Below, piece by piece: positions 33,801-42,962 of a stretch of 64,000 bases of DNA. Each line of letters starts with the position of its first letter. The first letter of the stretch is position 1. The stretch covers positions 54,675-118,674 of the forward strand of contig NZ_AZFA01000006.1 in NCBI RefSeq assembly GCF_001434295.1, written 5' to 3'. Made by a program: the position numbers and the translations under genes. The notes under the pieces were generated by a model. That model saw only the letters and a program-made list of their open reading frames with translations, searched no databases and was not told where the DNA came from. The DNA is from Companilactobacillus versmoldensis DSM 14857 = KCTC 3814 (GTDB lineage: Bacteria; Bacillota; Bacilli; Lactobacillales; Lactobacillaceae).

Positions 33801-34430
33801 TTAAATTTTCGTAGGTAAAACGAGTTGATAATCCTTAAAGAAATCACTCTTCAGTTTTCCAAATTCATCCAATAAAGCATGGAACTCACTAGCTTCATCA
33901 GGTGTGAAATGAAAGTCGCTCTCGACAGAGTTCTTAAGTTTCATATAGGTAGGTTTTTGCTCAAAAGCATTCATCTGTTGAAACAGTCGCATCGTATAGT
34001 GATCAGCAACGAAGGTCGAACGCTTGAAATAATAAAGCAGTAAAACGTCAGCCGTCTCATTGCCGATACCTTTGAGTGTTAACAATTGTTTACGCAATTT
34101 TGGTGTCGCAAGTGTTGCCCAATCTGCAAAATCATTTTTATATGCGCTCAAAAGAGAATGAAGATAGATTGCCTTATTATTGAAGAAATCACTAGGTTGA
34201 ATCAATTCCTTCAATTCATCCGGTGACAATGATAGCAAGGCATTTAAGTCAAAATGAGTCCGTTTTTCTAAGTTGGCCAATGACTTATCAACATTTTTCC
34301 AATTAGTATTTTGGATCAAGACCATCCCAGTCAACATTTCCTCAGTACTATTGGCTGGCCACCAGTTTTGACGACCAAGAGCATTTTGCAGGATTTCGAA
34401 TAATTTGCGAACATCGATTTGTTTAGCCAA
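33801..34430 (-). CDS. HhH-GPD family DNA glycosylase (endonuclease III-like)
   Basis: 209 residues. The helix-hairpin-helix LLTLKGIGNETADVLLLYY (near residue 114) and the following VADHYTMRLF with the catalytic aspartate are visible. It lacks the four C-terminal cysteines of classical Nth, so it belongs to the FeS-free branch, in which some members remove alkylated bases (3-methyladenine glycosylase III). Base excision repair is likely; the lesion is not known. Confidence 0.85.
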   Translation of the reverse strand: MAKQIDVRKLFEILQNALGRQNWWPANSTEEMLTGMVLIQNTNWKNVDKSLANLEKRTHFDLNALLSLSPDELKELIQPSDFFNNKAIYLHSLLSAYKNDFADWATLATPKLRKQLLTLKGIGNETADVLLLYYFKRSTFVADHYTMRLFQQMNAFEQKPTYMKLKNSVESDFHFTPDEASEFHALLDEFGKLKSDFFKDYQLVLPTKI

Positions 34431-34540
34431 ATTAATATCTCCTCTAAAAGTGATGAAAAAACACTTCTTATTTTAGGAAATATTCTAATAAAATGCCAAT
34501 AAAATATTTTTTCTACTATTATATATAAATAAACCGTGGC

Positions 34541-35812
34541 TTAAACAAGCATCCGATATAACTGCGGATTATTTTGTAAATTAGTATATTGAGGGTCGAA
34601 CTTAGTCAAGCGCTGTAAAAATGGATCCAGATTTTCAACTTTACCCAAACGGACTCCAATCAGAACGGGACCATTACTACTGTTGACCTTTTTGGTGTAT
34701 TCAAATTTAGTGATATCATCATCAGGATTCAAAACGACATTGACGAATTCACGCAAGGTTCCCGCTCTTTGAGCAAAACTGACCAAGAAATAATGTTGTA
34801 ATCCTTGATATACCAAGGACTTTTCTTCCATTTCCTGCATTCGATTGATGTCATTGTTGCCACCAGAGACGACGCAAACGACTGTTTTTCCAGGAAGCTG
34901 ATCTTTATAGACCTCCAAAGCAGCAATACTCAAGGCTCCAGCTGGTTCTGCGACCAAAGCTAGTTTGCTATAAACTTCTAGGATAGTCTGGCTATCCAAT
35001 CCTTCAGGAACAGATACCAAACGATCAACGTATTTTTGACAAGTATTGTAAGTCAATTGACCAACTTTTCTGACCGCAGCACCATCGACAAAAGTGTCGA
35101 CCGATTCCAATCTGACCGGTCCACCGACCGCAAAAGCCTGTGCCATCGACATTGCCCCTTGAGGTTCCACTCCGACGACAGTCGTTTCAGGACTGACTGC
35201 TTTGGTATGAGTACTGACGCCACTGATCAAGCCACCACCACCGATTGCTGCAAATAAGTAATCGACCGACAAATCCTTCTCATTGGCGTCGTCAAAAATT
35301 TCAACAGCTAGGGAACCTTGGCCGGCCATAGTATTCAAATTGTCGAAAGGGGCAATGAAAGTTTGCGAATGTTCACTACAAAATTGTTTAGCAGCGGCAT
35401 CGGCTTCGTCAAAAGTATCGCCAATTAATTCGATGGTGGTATTTTGACCGCCAAAAAATTTTACTTGATCGATCTTTTGCTGAGGTGTGGTCGTTGGCAT
35501 GAAGATAGTAGCTGGGATGTCCATCTGATGACTGGTCCAAGCAACACCCTGAGCGTGATTTCCAGCACTAGCGCAGACTACACCACGTTTTCGCTCGGCA
35601 ACGGGAGTTTTTGAAATGGCATAATAAGCTCCACGGATTTTGAATGAACGGACTTGTTGAAGATCTTCTCGTTTCAAATAGACGTTACAGTGATATTTTT
35701 GCGATAAATATTCGCAATGTTGCAAAGGGGTATGTTCCACCACTGGTTTCAAGACTTGATAAGCATCTTTTACTTGTTGATCAGTTAATACGGTTCTCGT
35801 TTTAGTAGTCAT
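34541..35812 (-). CDS. ilvA: Threonine ammonia-lyase (threonine deaminase)
   Basis: 423 residues. PLP enzyme turning threonine into 2-oxobutyrate, first step of isoleucine synthesis. The PLP lysine is in RSFKIRGAYYA near residue 59, the phosphate loop is GGGGLISG near residue 190, and one ACT-like regulatory domain (about 340-423) indicates isoleucine feedback, the biosynthetic short form. A GAGGAG Shine-Dalgarno precedes the ATG. No separate promoter is seen in the 40 bp after the upstream terminator, so some read-through from the gene at 35903 is likely. Confidence 0.93.
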   Translation of the reverse strand: MTTKTRTVLTDQQVKDAYQVLKPVVEHTPLQHCEYLSQKYHCNVYLKREDLQQVRSFKIRGAYYAISKTPVAERKRGVVCASAGNHAQGVAWTSHQMDIPATIFMPTTTPQQKIDQVKFFGGQNTTIELIGDTFDEADAAAKQFCSEHSQTFIAPFDNLNTMAGQGSLAVEIFDDANEKDLSVDYLFAAIGGGGLISGVSTHTKAVSPETTVVGVEPQGAMSMAQAFAVGGPVRLESVDTFVDGAAVRKVGQLTYNTCQKYVDRLVSVPEGLDSQTILEVYSKLALVAEPAGALSIAALEVYKDQLPGKTVVCVVSGGNNDINRMQEMEEKSLVYQGLQHYFLVSFAQRAGTLREFVNVVLNPDDDITKFEYTKKVNSSNGPVLIGVRLGKVENLDPFLQRLTKFDPQYTNLQNNPQLYRMLV

Positions 35813-35850
35813 GATAAATATTCTCCTCGAAATTTGTATTTTAAAATTAA

Positions 35851-35886
35851 AAAAAGGGTTACCCGCTAAGCAGGTAACCCTTTTTC
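35851..35886 (-). terminator. Terminator between the PEP-mutase-like gene and ilvA
   Basis: AAGGGTTACC pairs with GGTAACCCTT, with T-runs on both sides. It could act as a partial terminator (attenuator) within the operon because ilvA has no visible promoter after it. Confidence 0.85.
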
Positions 35887-35902
35887 GTGGTCCATCTTAC
35901 GA

Positions 35903-36583
35903 TCAACCGATGAATAACTTTAAGATCATGTTTCGGCTAATACTACCCGCCGATTGGACCAAGCCCTGGTAAACATGATAAGTATCCAAAATGAATTTGG
36001 GATTAAACTGTCTAGCGCTGTAATAAGAAATTTTGGCGTTGTCGATAATAAGACTAATCACGGCCGTGTTTTGGACGGCCTTAATAATGACCAAGTCGTC
36101 ATCAGTAATATTACTGATAATAATGTGGTCTATACCATTGTCTTTAGCAATCCCGATTCTTGTTTCTAGTTCATTCAGGCCATACTTAACAAAGCCTTCC
36201 AATTTGACGATCAGTTCCAATTCGTCAGTTGGGAAAGCTTTGCTGATGTTTAGTAAAACTTGGTTCAAAAGAGTTGTATTAGTAATTCCAGCATCACTTA
36301 CGACTACAGCAGTGCAACCTGAATTTTTCAAGGCAGTCAATTGGCAAGAAAAATCTGCAGTTTCGTCAAGGCAGAGATCAGCAATAACATTCATGCTCGT
36401 TGAGGCAGACAAAGTTTGGACGTAGTGTAAGTACAATGATGCACTGAGCAAAGCTGTATCACGAGTTCCCAAAAGTTGTGTACTCAAAAGGCGATTGTCT
36501 AAATAGACAGAATCAAAGCCTTCACTGGCTAAATGCTTAAGCATTAAAGCATTTGATGCTGCTGGTACCAAGCGTGCTGACAT
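35903..36583 (-). CDS. Degenerate isocitrate lyase/PEP mutase superfamily protein
   Basis: About 226 residues. The N-terminal part (LVPAASNALMLKHLASEGFDSVYL) and VIADLCLD resemble the start and the metal-site strand of the isocitrate lyase/PEP phosphomutase superfamily. The catalytic loop (K-K-C-G-H type) and the ED pair of active members are not found, so catalysis is doubtful. Start ATG 36583 follows AAAGGGATG; the frame upstream of it runs through the leader hairpin. It lies directly before ilvA, so a role tied to 2-oxo acid metabolism is possible but unproven. Confidence 0.55.
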   Translation of the reverse strand: MSARLVPAASNALMLKHLASEGFDSVYLDNRLLSTQLLGTRDTALLSASLYLHYVQTLSASTSMNVIADLCLDETADFSCQLTALKNSGCTAVVVSDAGITNTTLLNQVLLNISKAFPTDELELIVKLEGFVKYGLNELETRIGIAKDNGIDHIIISNITDDDLVIIKAVQNTAVISLIIDNAKISYYSARQFNPKFILDTYHVYQGLVQSAGSISRNMILKLFIG

Positions 36584-36612
36584 AATATACATCCCTTTCT
36601 TAAACAAAAAAA

Positions 36613-36690
36613 CTCTTTGGTGATTGGCCAGAGGGTATGACAAGTACTGCGATGGAGTTCAAGTGAACCCTAATCCAGAGTTGACTTGTT
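36613..36690 (-). promoter_or_regulatory. Structured leader, candidate attenuator
   Basis: Read on the minus strand: ACAAGT (36690-36685) can pair with ACTTGT (36645-36640) and encloses a GGGTTC-ACTT-GAACTC hairpin. This is followed by CTCTGG-CCAATCA-CCAAAGAG and TTTTTTT, a terminator with a 2-nt bulge. A second CTCTGG occurs upstream (near 36680) and can compete for the same CCAAAGAG, giving an antiterminator. It matches no leader family I can name. Confidence 0.5.
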
Positions 36691-36850
36691 CTAATTTGTT
36701 TTTAATTTACTTTAAATTAACACTTTCAGGAATCTTGTCAGCCTTAAATATTAATTTTATTTTTAAAAAATAAATTTTTATATATTTTGCTTGATTAAAA
36801 CTACCTATATAGCGACAGAAAAAAGTGATGAATTATTTCACATTTGCTCA

Positions 36851-36887
36851 AAAAATCTTCTTGACAGATTTTTGGAAGGCGTATAAG
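36851..36887 (+). promoter_or_regulatory. Candidate ilv operon promoter with inverted repeat over the -35
   Basis: AAAAATCT (36851-36858) and AGATTTTT (36866-36873) form a perfect 8-bp inverted repeat enclosing TTGACA (36861-36866). TATAAG (36882-36887) is the best -10, though the 15-bp spacer is short. The repeat looks like a regulator site; it does not match CodY well. It leaves a leader of about 250 nt before ilvB. Confidence 0.5.
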
Positions 36888-37057
36888 TTAATGGACATCA
36901 GCAATACAGGCTGTCTATTAAACAATTGTATCCGTCATTTAGATATTTGAAATGATGTATTTAAAGTCAGAAATGATTTAAAAAAAGCAATATTGTTTAA
37001 TACTGAACAATGATTTAACAACCATTGGCTTGCTGAAATTACAGAGATTAATTTGAT

Positions 37058-37148
37058 TGACTAGTACCCCCCGAGATTAAAACTTTCTAATTTTATATCC
37101 GGGTGATTCTAATTTAGTCATCGATTAAGAAAGGGGGATCTATCGATG
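37058..37148 (+). promoter_or_regulatory. Structured 5' region that can hide the ilvB start codon
   Basis: CATCGAT (37119-37125) is the exact complement of ATCGATG (37142-37148), which contains the ilvB ATG; the Shine-Dalgarno AAAGGGGG is in the 16-nt loop. An alternative stem pairs TGACTA (37058-37063) with TAGTCA (37115-37120), using bases CA shared with the first stem, and CCCG with CGGG inside it. The CCCCCC at 37067-37072 could also pair with the GGGGG. Two exclusive folds suggest translational control. Confidence 0.5.
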
Positions 37149-38855
37149 TTAGCAAAACAGTCGGAAACTGAACCAAATCCAATTAGCGGAGCTGAATCTT
37201 TGATTAAGTCGTTACTTGATCATCAGGTCGACTTACTTTTTGGATATCCAGGTGGAGCTGTTTTACCAATTTACGACACGCTACTTACTTCATCGTTTCA
37301 AAATATTTTGACACGGCATGAACAAGGCGCAGCTCACGCTGCTGAAGGTTATGCCAAAGTCACAGGGAGGACAGGTGTCATTTTGGTCACAAGTGGACCT
37401 GGAGCATCTAATGCTATTACTGGTATCGCTGACGCAATGATGGATTCGACTCCTCTAGTAGTTTTGACTGGCCAAGTTGGAACTAGTGCGATTGGCACCC
37501 AAGCTTTTCAAGAATTAGATATCGTTAGCATGACAAAGGCTGTCACGAAAGCTAATTTCCAGATTAAGCGTAATGAAGAAGTGGCAGATACATTGGATCA
37601 GGCTTTTACAATCGCACAAACAGGTCGTAAAGGACCAGTTTTAGTCGATTTACCCAAAGATATCATGGCATCTGTGATCGATAATAATCGACAAGTTGTA
37701 CTCAGAAGACCAGCTGACAAGAGTTTGTCAGCAGTACAACAAAAACAGTTGGATGTGATTCTGGAAAGATTGAGTAAAGCAAAAAGACCATTGTTGTTGC
37801 TCGGTGCAGGCGTTAGCTCCGCTAATGCAGGTGATCTGGCTCAACAATTTGCTCATCAGTGGAACTTGCCAACAGTTTCGACTTTATTAGGCTTAGGGAT
37901 CTTGAAAAGTGAGGATCCTTTGTTTTTAGGAATGGGCGGTATGCACGGTTCATATGCTGCCAACATTGCCTTTCAGGAATGCGATTTCTTGTTGAATGTC
38001 GGGTCAAGATTTGATGATCGACTAGTACCTAATGCCAAGAAATTTGCCCCAAAGGCAGAAATTGCTCATATCGATATTGATCCTGATGAGATTGGCCATA
38101 TTGTCAGAACACAATATTCAGTTGTGGCTGATGCCAAAAAAGCCTTGGAATATTTGACTACCAAAAAAGTCTCAGGTCATATTTCTTCGAATTGGCTGGA
38201 AAGGATTCAAGCTAATAAGACTGAACACGCATTTTCTTATCAAAAATCAGCAACAGATTTAAAACCACAAGAGGTTATCCAGGCAGTCGGGGAAGTCACA
38301 AAGGGCGAAGCCGTGATCGTAACGGATGTTGGTCAACACCAAATGTGGGTCGCACAATATTACCCATTTCAATATCCTCGTCAATTGATTACATCGGGTG
38401 GTCTGGGAACGATGGGGTTCGGCTTACCAGCAGCCATTGGTGCCAAATATGCCACCCCGGAAAAAGAAGTTGTCTTGTTTGTTGGTGATGGTGGTATTCA
38501 AATGACTAGTGAAGAATTAGAAGTAATGGCGGCGGAAAACCTTGATATCAAAGTCATCTTGTTGAACAACAAAACTTTGGGCATGGTGCGGCAATGGCAA
38601 GATGAGTTTTATGACAAGCGACGCGCCCAGACCGTTTTTGATCATCAACCAAATTTTGAAAAGCTCGCTCAAGCCTATAACGTGGCATATTACCAACTGA
38701 AAAAAACTGACGATTTAAAAGATAAACTAACAAAAATTTTTCAAAAAAAGGGTCCAGCATTGATCGATGTGACTATTCCAAGTTTTGAACAAGTCTATCC
38801 GATGATTGCCCCGGGTTCAGCTAACGACGAAATGTTAGGTATAAATAAACAGTAA
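37146..38855 (+). CDS. ilvB: Acetolactate synthase, large subunit (biosynthetic type)
   Basis: 569 residues. ThDP enzyme joining two pyruvate, or pyruvate and 2-oxobutyrate, in valine/leucine/isoleucine synthesis. Seen: FGYPGGAVLPIYD near residue 32, the catalytic glutamate in RHEQGAAHAAEGYAK, and the ThDP-binding GDGGIQMTSEELEVMAAENL near 440. These match anabolic IlvB rather than catabolic AlsS. No small regulatory subunit (ilvN/ilvH) follows; the next gene is ilvC. The GGGGG Shine-Dalgarno lies within a hairpin that includes the start codon. Confidence 0.93.
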   Translation: MLAKQSETEPNPISGAESLIKSLLDHQVDLLFGYPGGAVLPIYDTLLTSSFQNILTRHEQGAAHAAEGYAKVTGRTGVILVTSGPGASNAITGIADAMMDSTPLVVLTGQVGTSAIGTQAFQELDIVSMTKAVTKANFQIKRNEEVADTLDQAFTIAQTGRKGPVLVDLPKDIMASVIDNNRQVVLRRPADKSLSAVQQKQLDVILERLSKAKRPLLLLGAGVSSANAGDLAQQFAHQWNLPTVSTLLGLGILKSEDPLFLGMGGMHGSYAANIAFQECDFLLNVGSRFDDRLVPNAKKFAPKAEIAHIDIDPDEIGHIVRTQYSVVADAKKALEYLTTKKVSGHISSNWLERIQANKTEHAFSYQKSATDLKPQEVIQAVGEVTKGEAVIVTDVGQHQMWVAQYYPFQYPRQLITSGGLGTMGFGLPAAIGAKYATPEKEVVLFVGDGGIQMTSEELEVMAAENLDIKVILLNNKTLGMVRQWQDEFYDKRRAQTVFDHQPNFEKLAQAYNVAYYQLKKTDDLKDKLTKIFQKKGPALIDVTIPSFEQVYPMIAPGSANDEMLGINKQ

Positions 38856-38884
38856 AAAAATAAACTAAAAAATGGAGAATGATT

Positions 38885-39907
38885 ATGAAAGTAGAGATGT
38901 TATACGACAAAGATGTTACAACTAATTATTTACAAGGAAAGACACTAGCTTTTGTTGGCTATGGATCGCAGGGCCATGCTCAAGCTAATAATTTACGCGA
39001 CTCTGGGTATGACGTTGTAGTTGGCGTTCGTCCTGGGAAATCTTTTGAGGCTGCTAAAACTGATGGATTCCGCGTTATGTCGGTTGCTGAAGCAGCTCAA
39101 CAGGCAGATTGGGTGCAAATGTTGACACCTGATGAAGTCATGTCAGATGTTTATAAAAATGAAGTCGAACCATATTTGAAGCCAGGGGATGTTTTAGGAT
39201 TCTCTCATGGTTTCAATGTCCACTATAAGGAGATCGTGCCACCAGATTTCGTTGATGTCGTTATGATGGCGCCTAAAGGTCCAGGTAACTTGTGTCGTAG
39301 AACATATAAAGAAGGCTTTGGTGTTCCAGCATTGTATGGATATTTCCAAGACTATTCTGGACATGCAGAAGACTTATCGAAAGAGTTTGCCAAAGGCAAT
39401 GGTGCAGCCCGTGCTGGTTTGTTGAAGACTAGCTTCAAAGAAGAGACTGAAGAGGATCTTTTCGGTGAACAAAATGTTCTGATGGGTGGCGTTACAGCTT
39501 TGATCGAAACTGGCTTTGAAGTCTTGACTGAAGCTGGCTATTCTCCACAATTAGCTTATTTTGAAGTTGAACATGAGATGAAACTGATCTGTGATTTAAT
39601 CTACGAAGGTGGTTTCAACAAGATGTACGCTGATTGCTCCAACACCTCTGAATACGGCTCATATGTAGTTGGACCTAAGGTCGTTGGTGCCGAGTCGAAA
39701 CAAGCGATGAAAGATGCTTTGGAAAATATTCAAAATGGTAAATTCGCCAAAGAATTCATGGATGATTATCGAAATGGATTCAAGAATCTTTATAAGATGC
39801 GTGAACGTTCAGCTAATTCACTACTTTCAGAAGTTGGTGAACAATTACGAGAAAGAATGCCTTTTGTTAAGGAAGCTGATAAATACAGCACGCCACAAAG
39901 TGCATAA
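38885..39907 (+). CDS. ilvC: Ketol-acid reductoisomerase (class I)
   Basis: 340 residues. NADPH-dependent isomerisation and reduction of acetolactate. The N-terminal Rossmann domain has VGYGSQGHAQANNLRDSG and the loop VGVRPGKS, which fits NADPH. The C-terminal knotted domain has the metal ligands in DLFGEQNVLMGG and the EVEHEMKLI segment. The usual GPGHLVRR appears here as GPGNLCRR, a change at a conserved histidine. ATG 38885 is taken because GGAG lies 8 nt upstream; 38879 would be too close. Confidence 0.92.
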   Translation: MKVEMLYDKDVTTNYLQGKTLAFVGYGSQGHAQANNLRDSGYDVVVGVRPGKSFEAAKTDGFRVMSVAEAAQQADWVQMLTPDEVMSDVYKNEVEPYLKPGDVLGFSHGFNVHYKEIVPPDFVDVVMMAPKGPGNLCRRTYKEGFGVPALYGYFQDYSGHAEDLSKEFAKGNGAARAGLLKTSFKEETEEDLFGEQNVLMGGVTALIETGFEVLTEAGYSPQLAYFEVEHEMKLICDLIYEGGFNKMYADCSNTSEYGSYVVGPKVVGAESKQAMKDALENIQNGKFAKEFMDDYRNGFKNLYKMRERSANSLLSEVGEQLRERMPFVKEADKYSTPQSA

Positions 39908-39922
39908 TTTTTGAGTAAAAAT

Positions 39923-39987
39923 AATCGTTAAATTGAATAGGCCTATCGAAAAAATGATATTTTGCTTGGGCCTTTTCTTTAACGATT
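39923..39987 (+). promoter_or_regulatory. Intra-operon hairpin between ilvC and the ABC ATPase gene
   Basis: AATCGTTAAA (39923-39932) pairs perfectly with TTTAACGATT (39978-39987); inside it AGGCC pairs with GGCCT followed by TTTTCTTT. It resembles a weak terminator with an extra outer stem ending just before the next Shine-Dalgarno, so it could lower downstream expression or mark RNA processing. Confidence 0.5.
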
Positions 39988-40002
39988 TGGAAGGGATAGT
40001 TC

Positions 40003-40797
40003 ATGTCAAAAATTTTAGAATTTAAAAATGTTTCAGTGCGACGTGGTCATAAACAGATATTGAAAGATATTTCTTGGCGTGTCGACAGTGATCAAAATTG
40101 GGCTATCTTGGGTTTAAATGGTGCTGGTAAAACAACGCTATTAAAGATGATCCACGGTGATCTTTGGCCAACGTCTGGATCATTGGAAGTTTTAGGCGGG
40201 ATCTTTGGTCAGACTAACATCCCTGAACTGAAAACTAAGATCGGCTGGGTCAGCAATGCTTTACAAGACGAACTTCATCAGGTAGATGTCGTTGACGAAA
40301 TAGTACTTTCCGGAAAGTTTGCCAGCATTGGGATTTATCAAGAATATCTTGAAACAGATCTACAAAATGCCCGACAATTATTGGTCGATCTTGGGGGAGA
40401 GAATTTACTGGGGAAGCCGTATGCTGTGTTGTCTCAGGGGGAACGTCAGTTAGTATTGATAGCTCGAGCATTGATGGCAAAGCCTGAATTATTGATTTTA
40501 GATGAACCTTGTAATGGCTTGGATCTGTTTGCTAGAGAAGAATTATTGAAAAGAGTTGCACAAATAGCCAAACAGCCTCGTAGTCCAGCTTTATTATTAG
40601 TGTCCCATTATACCGAAGAGATACTGCCCTTATTTGAACATGTTTTACTATTACGGGCTGGACAGGTCGTCGATCAGGGTCAGCGTCAAAAATTATTATC
40701 GGCTGAGAATTTGAATGCTTTTTATCAAAAACCAATATCGATCCAAAAAATCGATTCAGAAAGAGTCGCGGTCTACCCGCAGACAGGATTGAAATAA
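40003..40797 (+). CDS. ABC transporter ATPase (YlmA-like)
   Basis: 264 residues, a single ABC domain: Walker A LNGAGKTTL, signature LSQGERQ and Walker B LLILDEPCNGLD. It resembles B. subtilis YlmA and MolC-type ATPases. No permease is nearby, so its partner is unknown or it is a non-transport ABC protein. It lies between ilvC and ilvD in the same direction, with only 18 bp to ilvD, so it is transcribed with the ilv genes. Confidence 0.85.
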   Translation: MSKILEFKNVSVRRGHKQILKDISWRVDSDQNWAILGLNGAGKTTLLKMIHGDLWPTSGSLEVLGGIFGQTNIPELKTKIGWVSNALQDELHQVDVVDEIVLSGKFASIGIYQEYLETDLQNARQLLVDLGGENLLGKPYAVLSQGERQLVLIARALMAKPELLILDEPCNGLDLFAREELLKRVAQIAKQPRSPALLLVSHYTEEILPLFEHVLLLRAGQVVDQGQRQKLLSAENLNAFYQKPISIQKIDSERVAVYPQTGLK

Positions 40798-40815
40798 AGG
40801 AAAGAGGGAATAAAG

Positions 40816-42585
40816 ATGAGTGACACGTTAAATTTCAGCGTCAGTGGCAAAGATATGCAAAAAAGAAGTGATGAGATCAAGGTTGGTGTTGATCGAGCAC
40901 CTGGACGAAGCTTGCTTTATGCAACTGGACAAGTTAAGGATCCTGATGATATGAAGAAGCCATTTATTGCTATTTGTAATTCATATATCGAGATCGTTCC
41001 TGGACATGTCCACTTACGTGAATTAGCGGAAGTGGCTAAAGAAGAAATTAGAAAAATGGGTGGGATCCCCTTTGAATTCAATACTATTGGTGTTGATGAT
41101 GGAATCGCCATGGGACATATCGGGATGCGTTATTCCTTACCAAGTCGTGAGATTATCGCTGACTCTGCTGAAACTGTCATTAATGCTCATTGGTTCGATG
41201 GTGTCTTATACATGCCTAATTGTGACAAGATCACGCCTGGTATGTTGATGGCATCGGTCAGAACTAATGTCCCTTGTGCCTTTGTTTCAGGTGGTCCGAT
41301 GAAAGCTGGAGTCGATCCTAACGGGAAAGCTGCTACTTTATCGAGCGTTTTTGAGGCTGTTGGAGCTTTTAAAGACGGCAAAATGAACAAAGATGATTTT
41401 ATGGAACTGGAAAGGAATGCTTGTCCAAGCTGTGGGTCTTGTTCAGGGATGTATACAGCTAATTCGATGAATTCATTGATGGAAGCTTTTGGTTTAGCCT
41501 TACCATACAACGGGACAGCACTTGCTGTTTCTGATGAACGTCGAGAATTAGTCAGAAAAGCTGCTCGTCGAGTTATGGAAAATGTTAAGAATAATTTGAA
41601 ACCACGCGACATCATGACTAAAGAAGCTTTTGATGATACCTTTGCACTTGATATGGCCATGGGTGGTTCAACCAATACAGTTTTACATGGCTTGGCAATT
41701 GCTCACGAAGCAGGGGTCGATTACAGCGAAGAGGAGATCAATAAGATTGCTAAAAAGACACCCCATTTGGCTAAAATTGCTCCTTCATCTTCCTGGACGA
41801 TGCAAGATGTTCACGAGGCTGGTGGTATTCCAGCTCTGATGAATGAGTTGATCGAAAAAGGAGTTTTACATCCTGATCGGATGACCGTTACAGGTAAAAC
41901 AATCCGTGAAAACGTTGCTGGAAAAAATACTTTGAATCCTGAAGTAATCCGTCCATTGGATAATCCTTATTCAGAAGAAGGTGGCCTTTCGATTTTGTAT
42001 GGCAATGTCGCTAAGCAAGGTTCAGTTATCAAAGTGGCTGGAGTTGATCCAGATATCCATAAATTCACTGGTACAGCAATCTGTTTTGATTCACACGATG
42101 ATGCGGTTGAAGGGATCGACAATGGGACCGTTAAAGCGGGCAATGTCGTAGTCATTCGTTATGAAGGACCAAAGGGAGGTCCTGGGATGCCAGAAATATT
42201 GAATCCAACTTCAGATATCATCGGTCGCGGTCTTGGTAGAACTGTTGCTTTGATCACTGACGGCAGATTTTCCGGTGCGACTCACGGTATCTGCGTTGGT
42301 CACGTTTCACCGGAAGCCGCCTCTGGTGGTGAGATCGGTTTGATTCACGACGGTGATGAGATCACTATCGATCTGACCAATCGCACACTTGATGTCAATG
42401 TTTCAGAAGCAGAATTTGATGCCCGCCGTGGTGAATTGAAACCGTTTCAACCAAAAGTTAGATTTGGTTATTTAGCTAGATATCAATACTTAGTTACGTC
42501 AGCTAATACTGGTGGAGTCATGCTAGGAGCGGATCAACTTTTTGGAAAAGTGGATGCAACTAAAGCCGAAAGCGGAAAGCAGTGA
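40816..42585 (+). CDS. ilvD: Dihydroxy-acid dehydratase
   Basis: 589 residues. FeS enzyme making 2-oxo acids from dihydroxy acids in valine and isoleucine synthesis. FeS cysteines are visible in [11 protein letters not shown] (near residue 134) and [18 protein letters not shown] (near 204), and the C-terminal [14 protein letters not shown] with GGVMLG is intact. AAGAGGG precedes the ATG. It is followed at once by a DUF59 protein, a likely helper for its cluster. Confidence 0.94.
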   Translation: MSDTLNFSVSGKDMQKRSDEIKVGVDRAPGRSLLYATGQVKDPDDMKKPFIAICNSYIEIVPGHVHLRELAEVAKEEIRKMGGIPFEFNTIGVDDGIAMGHIGMRYSLPSREIIADSAETVINAHWFDGVLYMPNCDKITPGMLMASVRTNVPCAFVSGGPMKAGVDPNGKAATLSSVFEAVGAFKDGKMNKDDFMELERNACPSCGSCSGMYTANSMNSLMEAFGLALPYNGTALAVSDERRELVRKAARRVMENVKNNLKPRDIMTKEAFDDTFALDMAMGGSTNTVLHGLAIAHEAGVDYSEEEINKIAKKTPHLAKIAPSSSWTMQDVHEAGGIPALMNELIEKGVLHPDRMTVTGKTIRENVAGKNTLNPEVIRPLDNPYSEEGGLSILYGNVAKQGSVIKVAGVDPDIHKFTGTAICFDSHDDAVEGIDNGTVKAGNVVVIRYEGPKGGPGMPEILNPTSDIIGRGLGRTVALITDGRFSGATHGICVGHVSPEAASGGEIGLIHDGDEITIDLTNRTLDVNVSEAEFDARRGELKPFQPKVRFGYLARYQYLVTSANTGGVMLGADQLFGKVDATKAESGKQ

Positions 42586-42935
42586 TAAATATGGTAGATG
42601 AAATGAAAAAAACTGAATCAACTGATGAATTGGAAAGTTTACAGGACCGGATCCTAGGACAGTTGTCTAAAGTGATCGATCCTGAATTACGAGTCGATCT
42701 AGTTAATTTAGGATTGATCTATGGAGTTAGTTTGGAAGATAAAATCTGCACTGTAAAAATGACTTTAACAACGATGGGCTGTCCAATTTCACAAATGCTG
42801 GAACAATTGATTCAATCAGCTTTAGAACAGTTGCCAGAGATTGACCAAGTGAAAATCAATTTAGTTTGGTATCCAGCTTGGTCGCCAGAAAAAATGAGTC
42901 GTACCGCACGGATGGCTCTGGGATTTTATCGATAA
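42582..42935 (+). CDS. DUF59/MIP18-family FeS assembly protein
   Basis: About 117 residues. The core [19 protein letters not shown] and the TTMGCPIS motif with its single cysteine are typical of SufT/PaaD-like factors that help mature FeS proteins. It overlaps the end of ilvD if the GTG at 42582 is used; ATG 42591 is an alternative. Its place directly after ilvD suggests it supports the dehydratase cluster. Confidence 0.85.
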   Translation: MINMVDEMKKTESTDELESLQDRILGQLSKVIDPELRVDLVNLGLIYGVSLEDKICTVKMTLTTMGCPISQMLEQLIQSALEQLPEIDQVKINLVWYPAWSPEKMSRTARMALGFYR

Positions 42936-42962
42936 GTCGGAAATAAAAGGGGATAGATTAAA

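Noticed and set aside
36720..36760. CodY box before the PEP-mutase-like gene
   Set aside because: The best match (around ATTCCTGAAAGT on the minus strand) has five mismatches to AATTTTCWGAAAATT.
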